Assembly (NCBI RefSeq): GCF_002101705.1 | Contig: NZ_LQPC01000020.1 | Coordinates: 124,001-188,000 of the forward strand | Source: Mycolicibacterium iranicum | GTDB lineage: Bacteria > Actinomycetota > Actinomycetes > Mycobacteriales > Mycobacteriaceae | DNA length: 64,000 nucleotides | Direction: 5' to 3' | In this document: positions 1 through 8,932 of the stretch, piece after piece | How the letters are laid out: each line of letters opens with the position of its first letter | Numbering within the stretch: the first letter of the stretch is position 1 | Made by a program: the position numbers and the translations under genes | The notes under the pieces: generated by a model | What the model saw: only the letters and a program-made list of their open reading frames with translations | Database searches by the model: none | What the model was told of the DNA's origin: nothing

Positions 1-2503
1 CGATCTGGTCCTTGAGTGCAGGCCGCAGGTCGGCCCACCGCGACACGGCGATCATCACGTGGATCCCGTACGAAAGTCCCTGCGCCGCAATCGCGGTGAT
101 CTTGGACTCCAGCCCGTCGAAATCCTGGCGGAGGGTAGCCCAGCCATCGACCACGAGGAACACCTCGCCATAGGGATCGGAAGCCGAAGACTCCCGGCTC
201 CGCAGCAGTGATTCGAGCTGGGCCACGGTGCGACGGCACAAGTCGGTGTCGCGCCTACTGGCCACCGACCCGACGTGGGGCAGGTTCTGCAGGGTTGCGA
301 GCTGGCCGCCGCCGAAGTCCAGACAGTAGAACTGCACTGCCGCGGCGTCGTGCGCGGCGGCCAGCGAACACATGATCGTCCGCAGCGCCGTTGATTTGCC
401 AGACCGGGGTGCGCCGACCACGGCGACATTGCCGCTCGCACCGGACAGGTCGACGATGTACGGATCTCGCCGCTGCTCGAAGGGGCGGTCCACCACACCG
501 ATCGGCACCTGCAGCGGGCGCATCGGCTCGGGCGGCAGGAGGTCGTTCAAGTGCGGCGACGCTCCCAGCGGCGGCAACCAGACGCGATGGGCGGGCGTGC
601 CACGCCCGGTCAGCCGGGCAAGCACCGCGTCGAGAAGTGTTTTGCCGGAGGGCTTTGCGGCCGCCGGTTCGGATTCTTCGGTGAGCGTGAAGCGCGCTAC
701 AGCACAGGGCGTTTCGTCGTGTCGCAGACGTGGCGTGTAATCCCCGGAGACGAACACCGTCTGGAATCGGGTCAGCGCGCCCGCGGCGGTCTTGAGGTAC
801 GCCGCACCGGGCTGCGACGGCAGATGGTATGCGTCCGGCACGCCGAGCACGGCGCGGGACTCGCTGGCCGAGAACGTCTTGAGGCAGATTCGGTACGACA
901 GGTGGGTCTCCAGCCCCCGCAGCCTGCCCTCGTCGAGACGCTGGGTCGCCAGCAGCAGATGCATGCCCAGGGACCGGCCAAGCCGTCCGATCGCGACGAA
1001 GAGTTCGGCGAAATCAGGATGCTGGCTGAGCATTTCGGAGAACTCGTCGACGATGATGAACAGCGCAGGCAGCGGCGCCAAGGCGCGCCCCTCGGCGCGG
1101 GCCCGCGCGTACTCGGCGATGTTGGTGGCATTGCCCGCCGCCCGCAACAGTTCCTGACGCCGGTTGACCTCGCCGGAGAGAGCCTCGCGCATCCGGGACA
1201 CCAGCGGAGCCTCGTCGGCAAGGTTGGTGATCACCGCCGAAACATGGGCGACCTTTTCCAGTCCGAGAAACGTCGCACCGCCCTTGAAATCGACCAGCAC
1301 GAGGTTCAGCGCTTGCGGGGAGTGCGCCGCGACCATCCCGAGAACCAACGTACGGAGAAATTCGGACTTACCCGATCCCGTTGCCCCCACGCACAAGCCG
1401 TGGGGGCCCATCCCGTCGGCGGCGGCCTCCTTGATGTCGAGTTCGACGACGGAGCCATCCTCTGCCACCCCGATCGGCACTCGCAGCGATGAGGGCCCGG
1501 CAGCGCGCGACCACAGCTGATCGGGATCGATCGTCTCGGGATCGTCGATCCCCATCAGCGCGGGCCAGTCCCGCGCGCGGTGCAACGCTGACGTATGGTC
1601 CGGCCGGTAGCGCGCGATCCGCCGCGCGCACGCCACCGCGTCAGCGAGCGCAAGCCCGTCGCGGGGCTCACCGCCGCCGGGGCCGACCACGAGGAACGTC
1701 GTCGACTCCCGCGGCGCCGGCGGTGTTCCACCGTCGACGATCTCGACCCGGTGAACCACTCGCGAACTGCGGCGGTGCGGAAGCCATTTCACCCATTCCC
1801 ACTCCCGCGTCGGCGGAGCAGCGATGGCCACGAGATCGGGGTGGTGCAGCATCGCCACCTGGCACACCAGCGCCCGCGCCGCGGGCCGCGGCAGAGTGAC
1901 GTGCGGTGACGAGCGCAGCGTCACCGTCAGTGGCACGCCGTCGACCACGGCACGATTGGTCACCAACCGCCGGAGGGCTTCGACGGTCACCGGGTCTGCA
2001 TCGGCATCGGAGCCCAGATCCGGTGCGACGACCTCGACGGCAGACGGTCGCGACCCCACTCCGATGCGCGCGACGAGGAAGTCAGGGTGCTCCTCGCCTC
2101 GTTCCCACATGCGGCCGCGACCCGCCAGCAACCACAGGGACGCGGGGTCGGGATGAGCGGTGTGCAGATCGAGATGTTGTTGATCGGCCGACTCCGCGAG
2201 CGAGGTGTCGAGAGCCTCGAGATACCGCAGATAGTCGGCACGCTGGGCGCCGAGCTCCCCGGTGCGGCCTGCACCACCGCGCGCTCCGTAGGCGAGTGTG
2301 CCGATCAGGGATACCAGCATCATGGCGGGGAAGAACAGGAACATCGGGCTGCGCGTCGCGGTGTCGGTCGACGTCAAGTACAGCGCCGTCATTCCGCCCA
2401 TCGCGACGATCATCGCCACGGGCATCAATCGAGCCAGCGGACTGACCGGCGCCGGCACAGGCGGTTCGGGCGGCGCCTCGATCACAACCCGACCGGTTTC
2501 CAT
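1..2503 (-). CDS. eccC4: ESX-4 type VII secretion ATPase EccC4 (C-terminus cut by window edge)
   Basis: FtsK/SpoIIIE-type motor ATPase of the ESX-4 type VII secretion apparatus, which couples ATP hydrolysis to export of WXG100-type substrates at the inner membrane. The reading frame is open from ATG at 2503 to the left edge (about 834 codons), so the last ATPase domain is missing. Two hydrophobic stretches lie near residues 28-45 and 54-70. A first Walker A (GATGSGKS) sits near residues 373-380 and a second (GAPRSGKST) near 697-705, as expected for the multi-ATPase EccC architecture (about 1,200-1,300 residues when complete). It is divergent from eccD4, as in the M. tuberculosis Rv3447c/Rv3448 locus. 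The substrates and other partners would lie outside the window to the left. Confidence 0.93.
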   Translation of the reverse strand, partial: METGRVVIEAPPEPPVPAPVSPLARLMPVAMIVAMGGMTALYLTSTDTATRSPMFLFFPAMMLVSLIGTLAYGARGGAGRTGELGAQRADYLRYLEALDTSLAESADQQHLDLHTAHPDPASLWLLAGRGRMWERGEEHPDFLVARIGVGSRPSAVEVVAPDLGSDADADPVTVEALRRLVTNRAVVDGVPLTVTLRSSPHVTLPRPAARALVCQVAMLHHPDLVAIAAPPTREWEWVKWLPHRRSSRVVHRVEIVDGGTPPAPRESTTFLVVGPGGGEPRDGLALADAVACARRIARYRPDHTSALHRARDWPALMGIDDPETIDPDQLWSRAAGPSSLRVPIGVAEDGSVVELDIKEAAADGMGPHGLCVGATGSGKSEFLRTLVLGMVAAHSPQALNLVLVDFKGGATFLGLEKVAHVSAVITNLADEAPLVSRMREALSGEVNRRQELLRAAGNATNIAEYARARAEGRALAPLPALFIIVDEFSEMLSQHPDFAELFVAIGRLGRSLGMHLLLATQRLDEGRLRGLETHLSYRICLKTFSASESRAVLGVPDAYHLPSQPGAAYLKTAAGALTRFQTVFVSGDYTPRLRHDETPCAVARFTLTEESEPAAAKPSGKTLLDAVLARLTGRGTPAHRVWLPPLGASPHLNDLLPPEPMRPLQVPIGVVDRPFEQRRDPYIVDLSGASGNVAVVGAPRSGKSTALRTIMCSLAAAHDAAAVQFYCLDFGGGQLATLQNLPHVGSVASRRDTDLCRRTVAQLESLLRSRESSASDPYGEVFLVVDGWATLRQDFDGLESKITAIAAQGLSYGIHVMIAVSRWADLRPALKDQI

Positions 2504-2597
2504 GTGTGAGTAGACGCACGGGACGCCCGTCGCGTTCCATCCACAGGGCAGCAAAATGGTGCGCCCTGCTCCGGTGAGGCCGCGTTAGGTTCAGACG

Positions 2598-3908
2598 GTG
2601 CCGGATACGTTGTGCCGATTGGTCGTCGAGGTGACGGGTGCGGATCAGTCGGGCAGCGTCGATCTGGTTCTGCCGTCGCAGTGTCCGCTCGGCGAGCTGA
2701 TACCGCCGATCGTGTGCGCGATCTTCGGCGATACCGCCGACGCGCCGCAGCGGTGGCACCTGACGCGTGCAGCAGGAGCAGCGCTTGATACCTCAGTGTC
2801 ACTACAGGACAACGGCATTCAGGATGGTGACATCGTCATCCTCTCGACGGCTCCGCTGCCACGCCCACGGCTGACGCCCACCGAGCCGTGCGGGGTGGTC
2901 GCGCGCACAGCGGCAACCGCTCCGTTGACTCGCCGCGTCCTGGTGTCCGCCGCCGCGGCAGGCACTCTATTGTCGGCCGTCTTACTGGTCTGGGCGGGTC
3001 TGCATGCCGCGACCATATGGCCGTTGGGTGCGGCAGCAACGCTCGCCGCAGTTGCGGCTACGGCGGCGGTCGCGGTCGGCCGCTCGGACCGGGAGTCGAC
3101 CGAGCTGTTGAGTCTTGGTGCCGTGGTGTTCGTCAGCGCGACAGGCATTCTCGCGGTTCCGGGCGCGGGGTGGGTGGCGGCCGCACTACTCGCGGCGGCC
3201 TCGGCAATGGCGATGTCCACGCTGCTGCTGAGGATGACCGACGACTGTGGGTTGATGACGGCGTGCGCGGCGGCGGGCGGTGCGGTGTCCGCCGCGGTCG
3301 CGCTGTGCATCGCGGTCGGACCGCGACTCGTCGTGGCGGGCGCCGCCCTGGCAATCATCTCCCTCGTGGGGCTGTCGGCCGCGCCGCGAATCGCTGCACT
3401 CGCCACGCGCCTCGGACCCGCACACCTCGACGTCGACGAACAGCGCGCCGCCGCGGCGCACCGGACCCTGTCCGCACTGGTGGCGGGGTGGTCGGTGTCG
3501 GCGATGCTGGGCGCCTTCGCTGTCGGGGGAGCGGCAGTGCACCACGGCTCGCCGATGATCCTCGCCGCGTGCTTTGCCGCCGATCTCGGCGTGCTGCTGG
3601 TCCTGCGCCAACGCTCTCACGTCGACCCCTGCAGACGGGTGTGGTTGTTCATCGCGGGAATCGCGGCTCTGCTCTCGGCTTTCGCCGTCGCGGTCGCCGC
3701 AGCCCCTGCGCTGGCGCACTGGTTATGCGTGGCAGCTGCCGTCGGATGCGCCGCCTGCAGCTGGTGTTTCAGCCGCCCGATCGAACTCAGCCCGTTGCTG
3801 CGTAACGCTATTCAGGTCGTCGAGTATGCGGCGCTGGTGTCGGTGATTCCGCTGGCGTTCTGGGTCGCCGGCCTCTACGGGCTCGTCCGGGAAGCGAGCC
3901 TGTCGTGA
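2598..3908 (+). CDS. eccD4: ESX-4 membrane channel component EccD4
   Basis: Polytopic inner-membrane core subunit of ESX-4. The first 90 or so residues resemble the cytosolic ubiquitin-like domain of EccD (VDLVLPSQCPLGELIPPI), followed by a long run of Ala/Val/Leu-rich transmembrane segments to the C-terminus. At 436 residues it is slightly short for EccD4. GTG at 2598 is the likely start, 94 bp from the divergent eccC4 start. Its stop overlaps the mycP4 start by 4 nt (GTGA), so the two genes are probably translationally coupled. Identity rests on the fold pattern plus the eccC4-eccD4-mycP4-eccB4 context. Confidence 0.9.
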   Translation: MPDTLCRLVVEVTGADQSGSVDLVLPSQCPLGELIPPIVCAIFGDTADAPQRWHLTRAAGAALDTSVSLQDNGIQDGDIVILSTAPLPRPRLTPTEPCGVVARTAATAPLTRRVLVSAAAAGTLLSAVLLVWAGLHAATIWPLGAAATLAAVAATAAVAVGRSDRESTELLSLGAVVFVSATGILAVPGAGWVAAALLAAASAMAMSTLLLRMTDDCGLMTACAAAGGAVSAAVALCIAVGPRLVVAGAALAIISLVGLSAAPRIAALATRLGPAHLDVDEQRAAAAHRTLSALVAGWSVSAMLGAFAVGGAAVHHGSPMILAACFAADLGVLLVLRQRSHVDPCRRVWLFIAGIAALLSAFAVAVAAAPALAHWLCVAAAVGCAACSWCFSRPIELSPLLRNAIQVVEYAALVSVIPLAFWVAGLYGLVREASLS

Positions 3909-5251
3909 CCGGTCGAGCGCTGAGAGTCCTTGCGGTGTCGGCCGTCGCGCTCGCGCAGTCCGCGCCGGCGGCCCTCGCCGTGAGCCCACCTGCTGTGGAT
4001 GAACGTCGGCTTCCTGACGCGGGCCCGCCCGCTCCGGCGCATCCGACCGCTCAGCACGACGAGTGCGCCACCGCACCGCCGGCGGCCACCGCCGAGCCAG
4101 GGCAGCTCGGCGGCATGGACCTATCGAGTGTGTGGGCCCTGACACGCGGGGCGGGCCAGACCGTCGCGGTGATCGACACCGGCGTCACCCGCCACCGCAG
4201 GCTGCCGCACCTCGTCCCTGGCGGCGACTACGTCTCGCGGCATGACGGGACCAATGACTGCGACGGCCACGGCACGATCGTCGCCGGGATCATCGGCGCC
4301 ACGCCGGACACAGGCGACCCCGAGGGCTTCTCCGGAATCGCACCGGATGTCTCGCTGTTGTCGATCAGACAGTCCAGCAACAAGTTTCATGCAATCGACG
4401 AACCCGGAGGCACCGGCGTCGGTGACGTAGCGACACTGGCGGCGGCGGTGCGTACCGCCGCCGACCTGGGGGCGACGGTCATCAACATCTCCACGGTCGC
4501 GTGCGTGCCGGTCGACACCGTCCTCGCGGACGAGGCGCTGGGTGCCGCGCTGTCGTATGCCGTCGACGTCAAGAATGTCGTGGTCGTTGCGGCGGCAGGC
4601 AATGTGGGAGGACCGGGTCAGTGCCGGGACCACAACCCCCGTGGCGCCGCGGGTGCCGAACAGGTGAGCACGGTCGCGAGTCCGGCGTGGTACGACGACC
4701 TTGTGCTGACCGTCGGGTCGGTCGCCGCAGATGGAACTCCGTCAGACTTCAGCCTCGCGGGCCCCTGGGTGGACGTCGCAGCACCCGGTGAGGGCGTCGT
4801 GTCCCTGGCATCCGCGGGCGACGGTCTTGTCGATGTGTCCCCCTCCGGCGCCCCGCTGTCCGGGACCAGCTATGCCGTCCCCGTCGTCAGCGCGGTCGCC
4901 GCCCTGGTACGGGCCCGATCACCGGAACTGACCGCACGTCAGGTGATGCGGCGCATCGAAGACACCGCCCAGTCGTCCTCCTCGGGGTGGAACCCGGTGG
5001 TCGGACACGGCGTGATCGATCCGATGGCCGCGGTCAGCGACAGCGGTCTGCGCCCCGCACCAGCCCGCACGAAAGCACCGATCGACGCCGTCGAATCCGT
5101 GGCGGAGCCGGCGAGCACACGCACGGCCCTTCGCGGCGCCGCCCTCTGTTTCGCACTCACGGCGTGCGTCGCAGCCCTGTCTGTGATTATGGGGCGGCTG
5201 ACGCGGCGTCACGGCTCAGCTCGGGCCCCCGGGGCAGTGGCGCGAGAATAG
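3905..5251 (+). CDS. mycP4: ESX-4 mycosin, subtilisin-like serine protease MycP4
   Basis: Membrane-anchored S8 family protease (mycosin) belonging to ESX-4, needed for type VII function and acting on the outer face of the cytoplasmic membrane. The N-terminus is a signal peptide (cleavage likely after ALA near residue 25). The catalytic triad is visible as D91 in VIDTG, H122 in DGHGT and S322 in SGTSYA, with the oxyanion Asn in AAAGN near 232. A hydrophobic C-terminal segment (about 408-428) followed by Arg residues fits the mycosin membrane anchor. The 448 residues match the family. It is the second gene of the eccD4-mycP4 operon; its last 65 bp overlap the 3' end of convergent eccB4. Confidence 0.93.
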   Translation: MTGRALRVLAVSAVALAQSAPAALAVSPPAVDERRLPDAGPPAPAHPTAQHDECATAPPAATAEPGQLGGMDLSSVWALTRGAGQTVAVIDTGVTRHRRLPHLVPGGDYVSRHDGTNDCDGHGTIVAGIIGATPDTGDPEGFSGIAPDVSLLSIRQSSNKFHAIDEPGGTGVGDVATLAAAVRTAADLGATVINISTVACVPVDTVLADEALGAALSYAVDVKNVVVVAAAGNVGGPGQCRDHNPRGAAGAEQVSTVASPAWYDDLVLTVGSVAADGTPSDFSLAGPWVDVAAPGEGVVSLASAGDGLVDVSPSGAPLSGTSYAVPVVSAVAALVRARSPELTARQVMRRIEDTAQSSSSGWNPVVGHGVIDPMAAVSDSGLRPAPARTKAPIDAVESVAEPASTRTALRGAALCFALTACVAALSVIMGRLTRRHGSARAPGAVARE

Positions 5252-6506
5252 GCCACGGCGCTGAGACAGCGGGCCCCACCAGACCGAGCGCGGCGGCCGT
5301 CTCGTCGTCACGCACTCCGTGCAACAGGCCCGAATCTGTCAGCAGGAAAAGCGAACCCGCACTGCGTCCGCCGCCGGTCAGTCCGACCGACCGCACGAAC
5401 ACACTCCGCCCCGCGGGCACGGACACCCCGCCGATGGGAGGCGCAGCTTTCGGCAGCTGAGTACCGACGAGAACGTCGGTGCGCGAGCCTGTTTCGCCAT
5501 CGGCTGGCGCCCATTGCGCGCAAACGACCGGGTCTGTGACGACACCGCCGTGCCGCGGATACGTGCTCACAGGCAGGGAGGTGACCACGGGCACCGCCCC
5601 GACGGCAGCGCTGGACACGGTCGGGATCTCGGCGCCGACACGAGCGTCGGTGTAGCGAATCAGATCCGCGGCGACCTCGCCGATCCGCTGCAGCCCGTCG
5701 GCGAGGACGACGAAGCGGTCTTCGCCCGAGGCCACCACGCTGCCCACAGCGTGATTCCGGAGGATGCCAGGCCCCGGGCGGCCCGCGTCGGCGATGTGCG
5801 GCGGCACAATCGCGGGGGCCTCGGGGATCGCTGCCAGCATCTCCGGCGACACCGACTGTGGCACAACGCCGTCGATGCGCAGAGCCCGGACCACGGCGGC
5901 GTGGCGAAGGTCGACCCGCGACCGCCAACCGCCGTGCAGCAGGTAGGTGAGCGCGGCACTTCCACCACGCGGTGTCACCAGCACGCTGCGGCCTGGCTCG
6001 AGACCGCCGGCGGACACGGGTCCGGCGAAGACCGTGGTGGCGTGCTGGTCGTCGCAGACCGTCCAGCGGGACTCCTCGGCGCTCAGCGGCGGCGAAATCT
6101 GTTCAGGCGCTTCGGGTATCCCGACTCGTGCTCCGAGCTCGGCACGTTCGACCGCCCGCGCAGACACCACGCGGGGTTCGACGGCCTCGCCGACGATCAG
6201 GCGGGCCGAGGCCAGGTTGAACACCGGGTGCAGGACGTCGTCGATACGCACGTACATCGCTCCGGACTCCCTGACCACGACGACGGGCGCGTCCCCGAGA
6301 CTTGCGCCCGGACGCACGAACGCGAGCACGGCACAGACGGCGACCGCGATGACAGCCAGCACCGCGCCGGAGATCAGCGAAAGCTTCTGCCCGCGTAGCG
6401 GATCGTCGATCATGCGGGTGTCACCGCGCACGAGCGCATGCTCCATCCGGCGCGCCATGAACCGGTGGCCGCTGACCTGCAGCCGTGTCGTCGGTTGCCC
6501 CATCAC
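5187..6506 (-). CDS. eccB4: ESX-4 core component EccB4
   Basis: Single-pass membrane protein with a large periplasmic domain, part of the type VII core complex. A short cytosolic N-terminus starting MMGQPTTRLQVSGHRF is typical of EccB, then one transmembrane helix spans about residues 43-64, followed by the R-repeat type periplasmic domain. At 439 residues it is slightly shorter than most EccB proteins. It runs opposite to mycP4 and the 3' ends overlap by 65 bp. The start could be either of two adjacent ATGs (6506 or 6503). The family match and locus order make this assignment firm. Confidence 0.92.
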   Translation of the reverse strand: MMGQPTTRLQVSGHRFMARRMEHALVRGDTRMIDDPLRGQKLSLISGAVLAVIAVAVCAVLAFVRPGASLGDAPVVVVRESGAMYVRIDDVLHPVFNLASARLIVGEAVEPRVVSARAVERAELGARVGIPEAPEQISPPLSAEESRWTVCDDQHATTVFAGPVSAGGLEPGRSVLVTPRGGSAALTYLLHGGWRSRVDLRHAAVVRALRIDGVVPQSVSPEMLAAIPEAPAIVPPHIADAGRPGPGILRNHAVGSVVASGEDRFVVLADGLQRIGEVAADLIRYTDARVGAEIPTVSSAAVGAVPVVTSLPVSTYPRHGGVVTDPVVCAQWAPADGETGSRTDVLVGTQLPKAAPPIGGVSVPAGRSVFVRSVGLTGGGRSAGSLFLLTDSGLLHGVRDDETAAALGLVGPAVSAPWPILAPLPRGPELSRDAASAAP

Positions 6507-6560
6507 TCCCCCGTGCCAGCCCCCCGTGGCCAGCGTAACGACGCGGGCGCAGGGGTCAGA

Positions 6561-7121
6561 TCACTTGTTGGAGCGGCGGTTCCGATAGGCGGCGACGTGC
6601 TGGCGGTTGCCGCAGTTGCCGGTGTCGCAGAACTTGCCCGACCGGTTGCGCGACAGGTCTACCAGGGTGGCCTCGCAGTCGGGCGCCGCGCAGATCTTGA
6701 GCCGCCGCAGCTCACCCCCACGGATGAGGTCCGCCAGCGCCATCGCGATCTCGGCGCCCATCCGCTGCCAGAGCGGGTCGTGGATCGACGCGAGGTGCAG
6801 ATGCCATTCCGGCATCTCGGGGTGGCGGGTCAGCCACGGCGACGCCTTCGTATCCGACAGCAGTGCGTTGACCTGTTCGACCGCGCGGACCTCGTCGCCG
6901 GCGGTCGCCCAGATCCGGCCCAGCCGGTCGCGCAACTGGTGCACCGCGGCGAGCTCGGCGTCGTCGTGGTCACGCCTGCCCGTCCACCCGAACCCGTCCA
7001 GGTACTCGTCGAGCGCCGCGAGGTCGGGCATCTGCTCCCCGTCCACCCGATTGCTGTTGATGAGGACACTGGCGGCCCGCAATGTGAGCTCGGTGTCATG
7101 AGTGAAAAGCATTTGACTCAT
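6561..7121 (-). CDS. CGNR zinc-finger (ABATE-domain) regulator
   Basis: Predicted transcriptional regulator of the ABATE/CGNR family (186 residues). The N-terminal domain carries the family signature of a short beta segment followed by helices. The C-terminal 45 residues form the CGNR zinc finger: C-x4-C (CAAPDC), then C-x4-C (CDTGNC) running into GNRQHVAAYRNRR, rich in Arg for DNA contact. I chose ATG 7121 because GGAGGAG lies just upstream; an in-frame start 30 nt earlier has no such site. It is divergent from an EamA exporter, and the intergenic DNA holds two related dyads, so it probably controls itself and the exporter. The ligand is unknown. Confidence 0.85.
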   Translation of the reverse strand: MSQMLFTHDTELTLRAASVLINSNRVDGEQMPDLAALDEYLDGFGWTGRRDHDDAELAAVHQLRDRLGRIWATAGDEVRAVEQVNALLSDTKASPWLTRHPEMPEWHLHLASIHDPLWQRMGAEIAMALADLIRGGELRRLKICAAPDCEATLVDLSRNRSGKFCDTGNCGNRQHVAAYRNRRSNK

Positions 7122-7169
7122 GACTCCTCCTTCGGCTAGCGTCATGACCAAAGCTGATTTTACTCATGA
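7096..7169. promoter_or_regulatory. Four-box TCATGA operator-like array
   Basis: The hexamer TCATGA, itself a palindrome, occurs at 7096, 7118, 7142 and 7164, giving start-to-start spacings of 22, 24 and 22 bp (about two helical turns each). The boxes pair into two 28-bp dyads, 7096-7123 and 7142-7169, whose inner flanks are also partly complementary (AAAA/TTT). The first dyad overlaps the first codons of the CGNR gene and the second lies upstream of the exporter gene. This is the layout expected for an autoregulator controlling a divergent pair; binding by the CGNR protein is inference. Confidence 0.6.
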
Positions 7170-7200
7170 CATTCCTTGTCTGAACCCCGGAGGTGTTCCT

Positions 7201-8226
7201 ATGGCTGCGCTCGAGACGACCCGGCAGCAGGTCGATCACTTCCGTACCGGTCTACTCTTCGCGATCGGCTCCGCGTTTGCGTTCGGATCGTCGGGTCCGT
7301 TCGCGAAATCTCTGATGGAGGCGGGCTGGACCCCGACCGCGGCAGTCACGGCACGACTTGCCGGCGGCGCACTGGCAATGGCGGTCTTTGCGTTCGTGGT
7401 CCGTCCCGGCTGGCTGCGCGAAGCCACCACGCACGTCAGGACCGTGGTCCTCTATGGGCTGGTTCCGATCGCCGGCGCACAGCTCTTCTACTACAACGCC
7501 GTCTCGCACCTGTCGGTCGGTGTGGCACTGCTGCTCGAATACACCGCCCCGATCCTTGTGGTGGGCTGGCTATGGGCGACCACGCGCAAGCGCCCCACCA
7601 ACCTGACACTGGCCGGGGTGGTGCTCGCGGTGGCCGGAATCATGTTGGTGCTCGGCATCGTCGGGCCCCACGGGCTGGCCGGTGCAAACATCAACCTGGT
7701 CGGCGTCGGCTGGGGGCTGGCTGCGGCGGTCTGCGCGGCGTGCTACTTCCTGATGTCTGACAAAGCCGGTGCCGAGGGACCTGACGGGCAGGCGCCCGTC
7801 CACCCCATCACGCTGGCCGCGGGCGGCCTCATCGTGGGCGCCTTCGCGGTGGCCGCACTGGGCGCATCGGGCGTCATGCCGTTGACCTTCACGTCCGGCG
7901 ACACGGTCATCGCGGGCTGGACCACCTCGTGGATCGTTCCGGTGGTGGCACTGGCAGTGATCCCGACGGCCATCGCGTACACGCTCGGGATCATCGGCAT
8001 TGCGCGGCTGCGTCCGCGGTTCGCCTCGCTGGTCGGGTTGTCCGAGGTGATGTTCGCCGTGATCGCGGCGTGGGTGCTGCTCGGCGAGGCGATGACCGCG
8101 TTGCAGGCCGTCGGTGCAGCGATCATGCTCTTCGGACTGGCCCTGGCTCGCCAGGGTGACCGCAGCGAACTCGACGACAACGACTTGGTGACGTGGCCCG
8201 AAAACGCACCGGCAACCACCCGGTAG
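7201..8226 (+). CDS. EamA/DMT family transporter (RhtA-like exporter)
   Basis: Inner-membrane drug/metabolite-transporter superfamily protein (341 residues) with ten predicted transmembrane segments made of two EamA repeats, e.g. FAIGSAFAFGSSGPFAKSL early on and GLSEVMFAVIAAWVLLGEAM near the C-terminus, the typical EamA end motif. Such proteins usually export amino acids or other metabolites; the substrate here cannot be read from sequence. ATG 7201 follows CCCCGGAGGTGTTCCT, a good ribosome site, so the longer in-frame reading from 7120 is unlikely. It is divergent from the CGNR regulator and shares its operator-like region. Confidence 0.85.
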   Translation: MAALETTRQQVDHFRTGLLFAIGSAFAFGSSGPFAKSLMEAGWTPTAAVTARLAGGALAMAVFAFVVRPGWLREATTHVRTVVLYGLVPIAGAQLFYYNAVSHLSVGVALLLEYTAPILVVGWLWATTRKRPTNLTLAGVVLAVAGIMLVLGIVGPHGLAGANINLVGVGWGLAAAVCAACYFLMSDKAGAEGPDGQAPVHPITLAAGGLIVGAFAVAALGASGVMPLTFTSGDTVIAGWTTSWIVPVVALAVIPTAIAYTLGIIGIARLRPRFASLVGLSEVMFAVIAAWVLLGEAMTALQAVGAAIMLFGLALARQGDRSELDDNDLVTWPENAPATTR

Positions 8227-8245
8227 TCCCGCTAACATCGGGCGG

Positions 8246-8908
8246 GTGAAGATCGATCTTGAAGTCGGCCGCCGGCTCTCGGCGGTGGTCGCCGCCGTCA
8301 TGACCGCTGCCGCCCTGCTCATCGCGCCCACCGTCACAGCGCCCGTCGCCAACGCGCAGGGCTGCCCTGACATCGAGGTCATCTTCGCCCGCGGCACCGA
8401 TGAGCCGCCGGGCCTCGGCCGGGTGGGGTCGGCATTCGTCGACTCACTGCAGGGTCGGGTCGGGGGCCGGTCGGTCGGCTCCTACGCCGTGGTCTACCCG
8501 GCGACCTTCGACTTCCTCGCGGCGGCCGGCGGCGCCAACGATGCCAGCGCACGCGTCCAGTACATGATGGCCAACTGCCCCAACACCCGGCTGGTGCTCG
8601 GCGGCTACTCGCAGGGCGCCGCGGTCATCGACGTCATCGCCGCGGTGCCGTTCCCGGCCGTCGGGTTCAACAACCCGCTGCCGCCGAACGCCCCGGATTT
8701 CGTCAGGGCCATCGCGCTGTTCGGCAACCCGACCACCAAGGTCGGTCTGCCGATCACAGCGAGCCCGGTATGGGGTTCGCGCTCGATTGACCTGTGCAAC
8801 GTCGGCGACCCCGTCTGCTCGGGCGGCGATGACGTCCCGGCCCACAGCAACTACGGACCCGCGGGCTTCACCAACCAGGCCGCGGCCTTCGTCGCCGGTC
8901 TCGTCTAG
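8246..8908 (+). CDS. Cutinase family secreted esterase (first of three)
   Basis: Exported alpha/beta-hydrolase of the cutinase-like (Culp) family, hydrolysing lipid or polyester esters at or outside the cell envelope. A signal peptide ends near ANAQG (residues 35-39). ARGTDEPPG (48-56) supplies the first oxyanion residue, and the nucleophile S122 lies in GGYSQGAA. The conserved cysteines (C40, C111 and the later CNVGDPVCS) fit the two disulfides, with catalytic Asp and His in DPVC and PAHSNY. The start is GTG 8246. It is the first of three tandem cutinase genes in the position of M. tuberculosis Rv3451-Rv3452. Confidence 0.92.
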   Translation: MKIDLEVGRRLSAVVAAVMTAAALLIAPTVTAPVANAQGCPDIEVIFARGTDEPPGLGRVGSAFVDSLQGRVGGRSVGSYAVVYPATFDFLAAAGGANDASARVQYMMANCPNTRLVLGGYSQGAAVIDVIAAVPFPAVGFNNPLPPNAPDFVRAIALFGNPTTKVGLPITASPVWGSRSIDLCNVGDPVCSGGDDVPAHSNYGPAGFTNQAAAFVAGLV

Positions 8909-8932
8909 CTCAGCTATGCGTTACGGTGTCTT

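Noticed and set aside
551..1492. 313-codon plus-strand ORF
   Set aside because: It is antisense to eccC4, whose minus-strand frame is continuous with Walker motifs; the plus translation is Arg-rich with no family features.
1..2503. Apparent lack of a long eccC4 reading frame as a sign of a pseudogene
   Set aside because: The frame is open from 2503 to position 1; it has no stop inside the window only because the gene runs off the edge. Both Walker A motifs are in frame.
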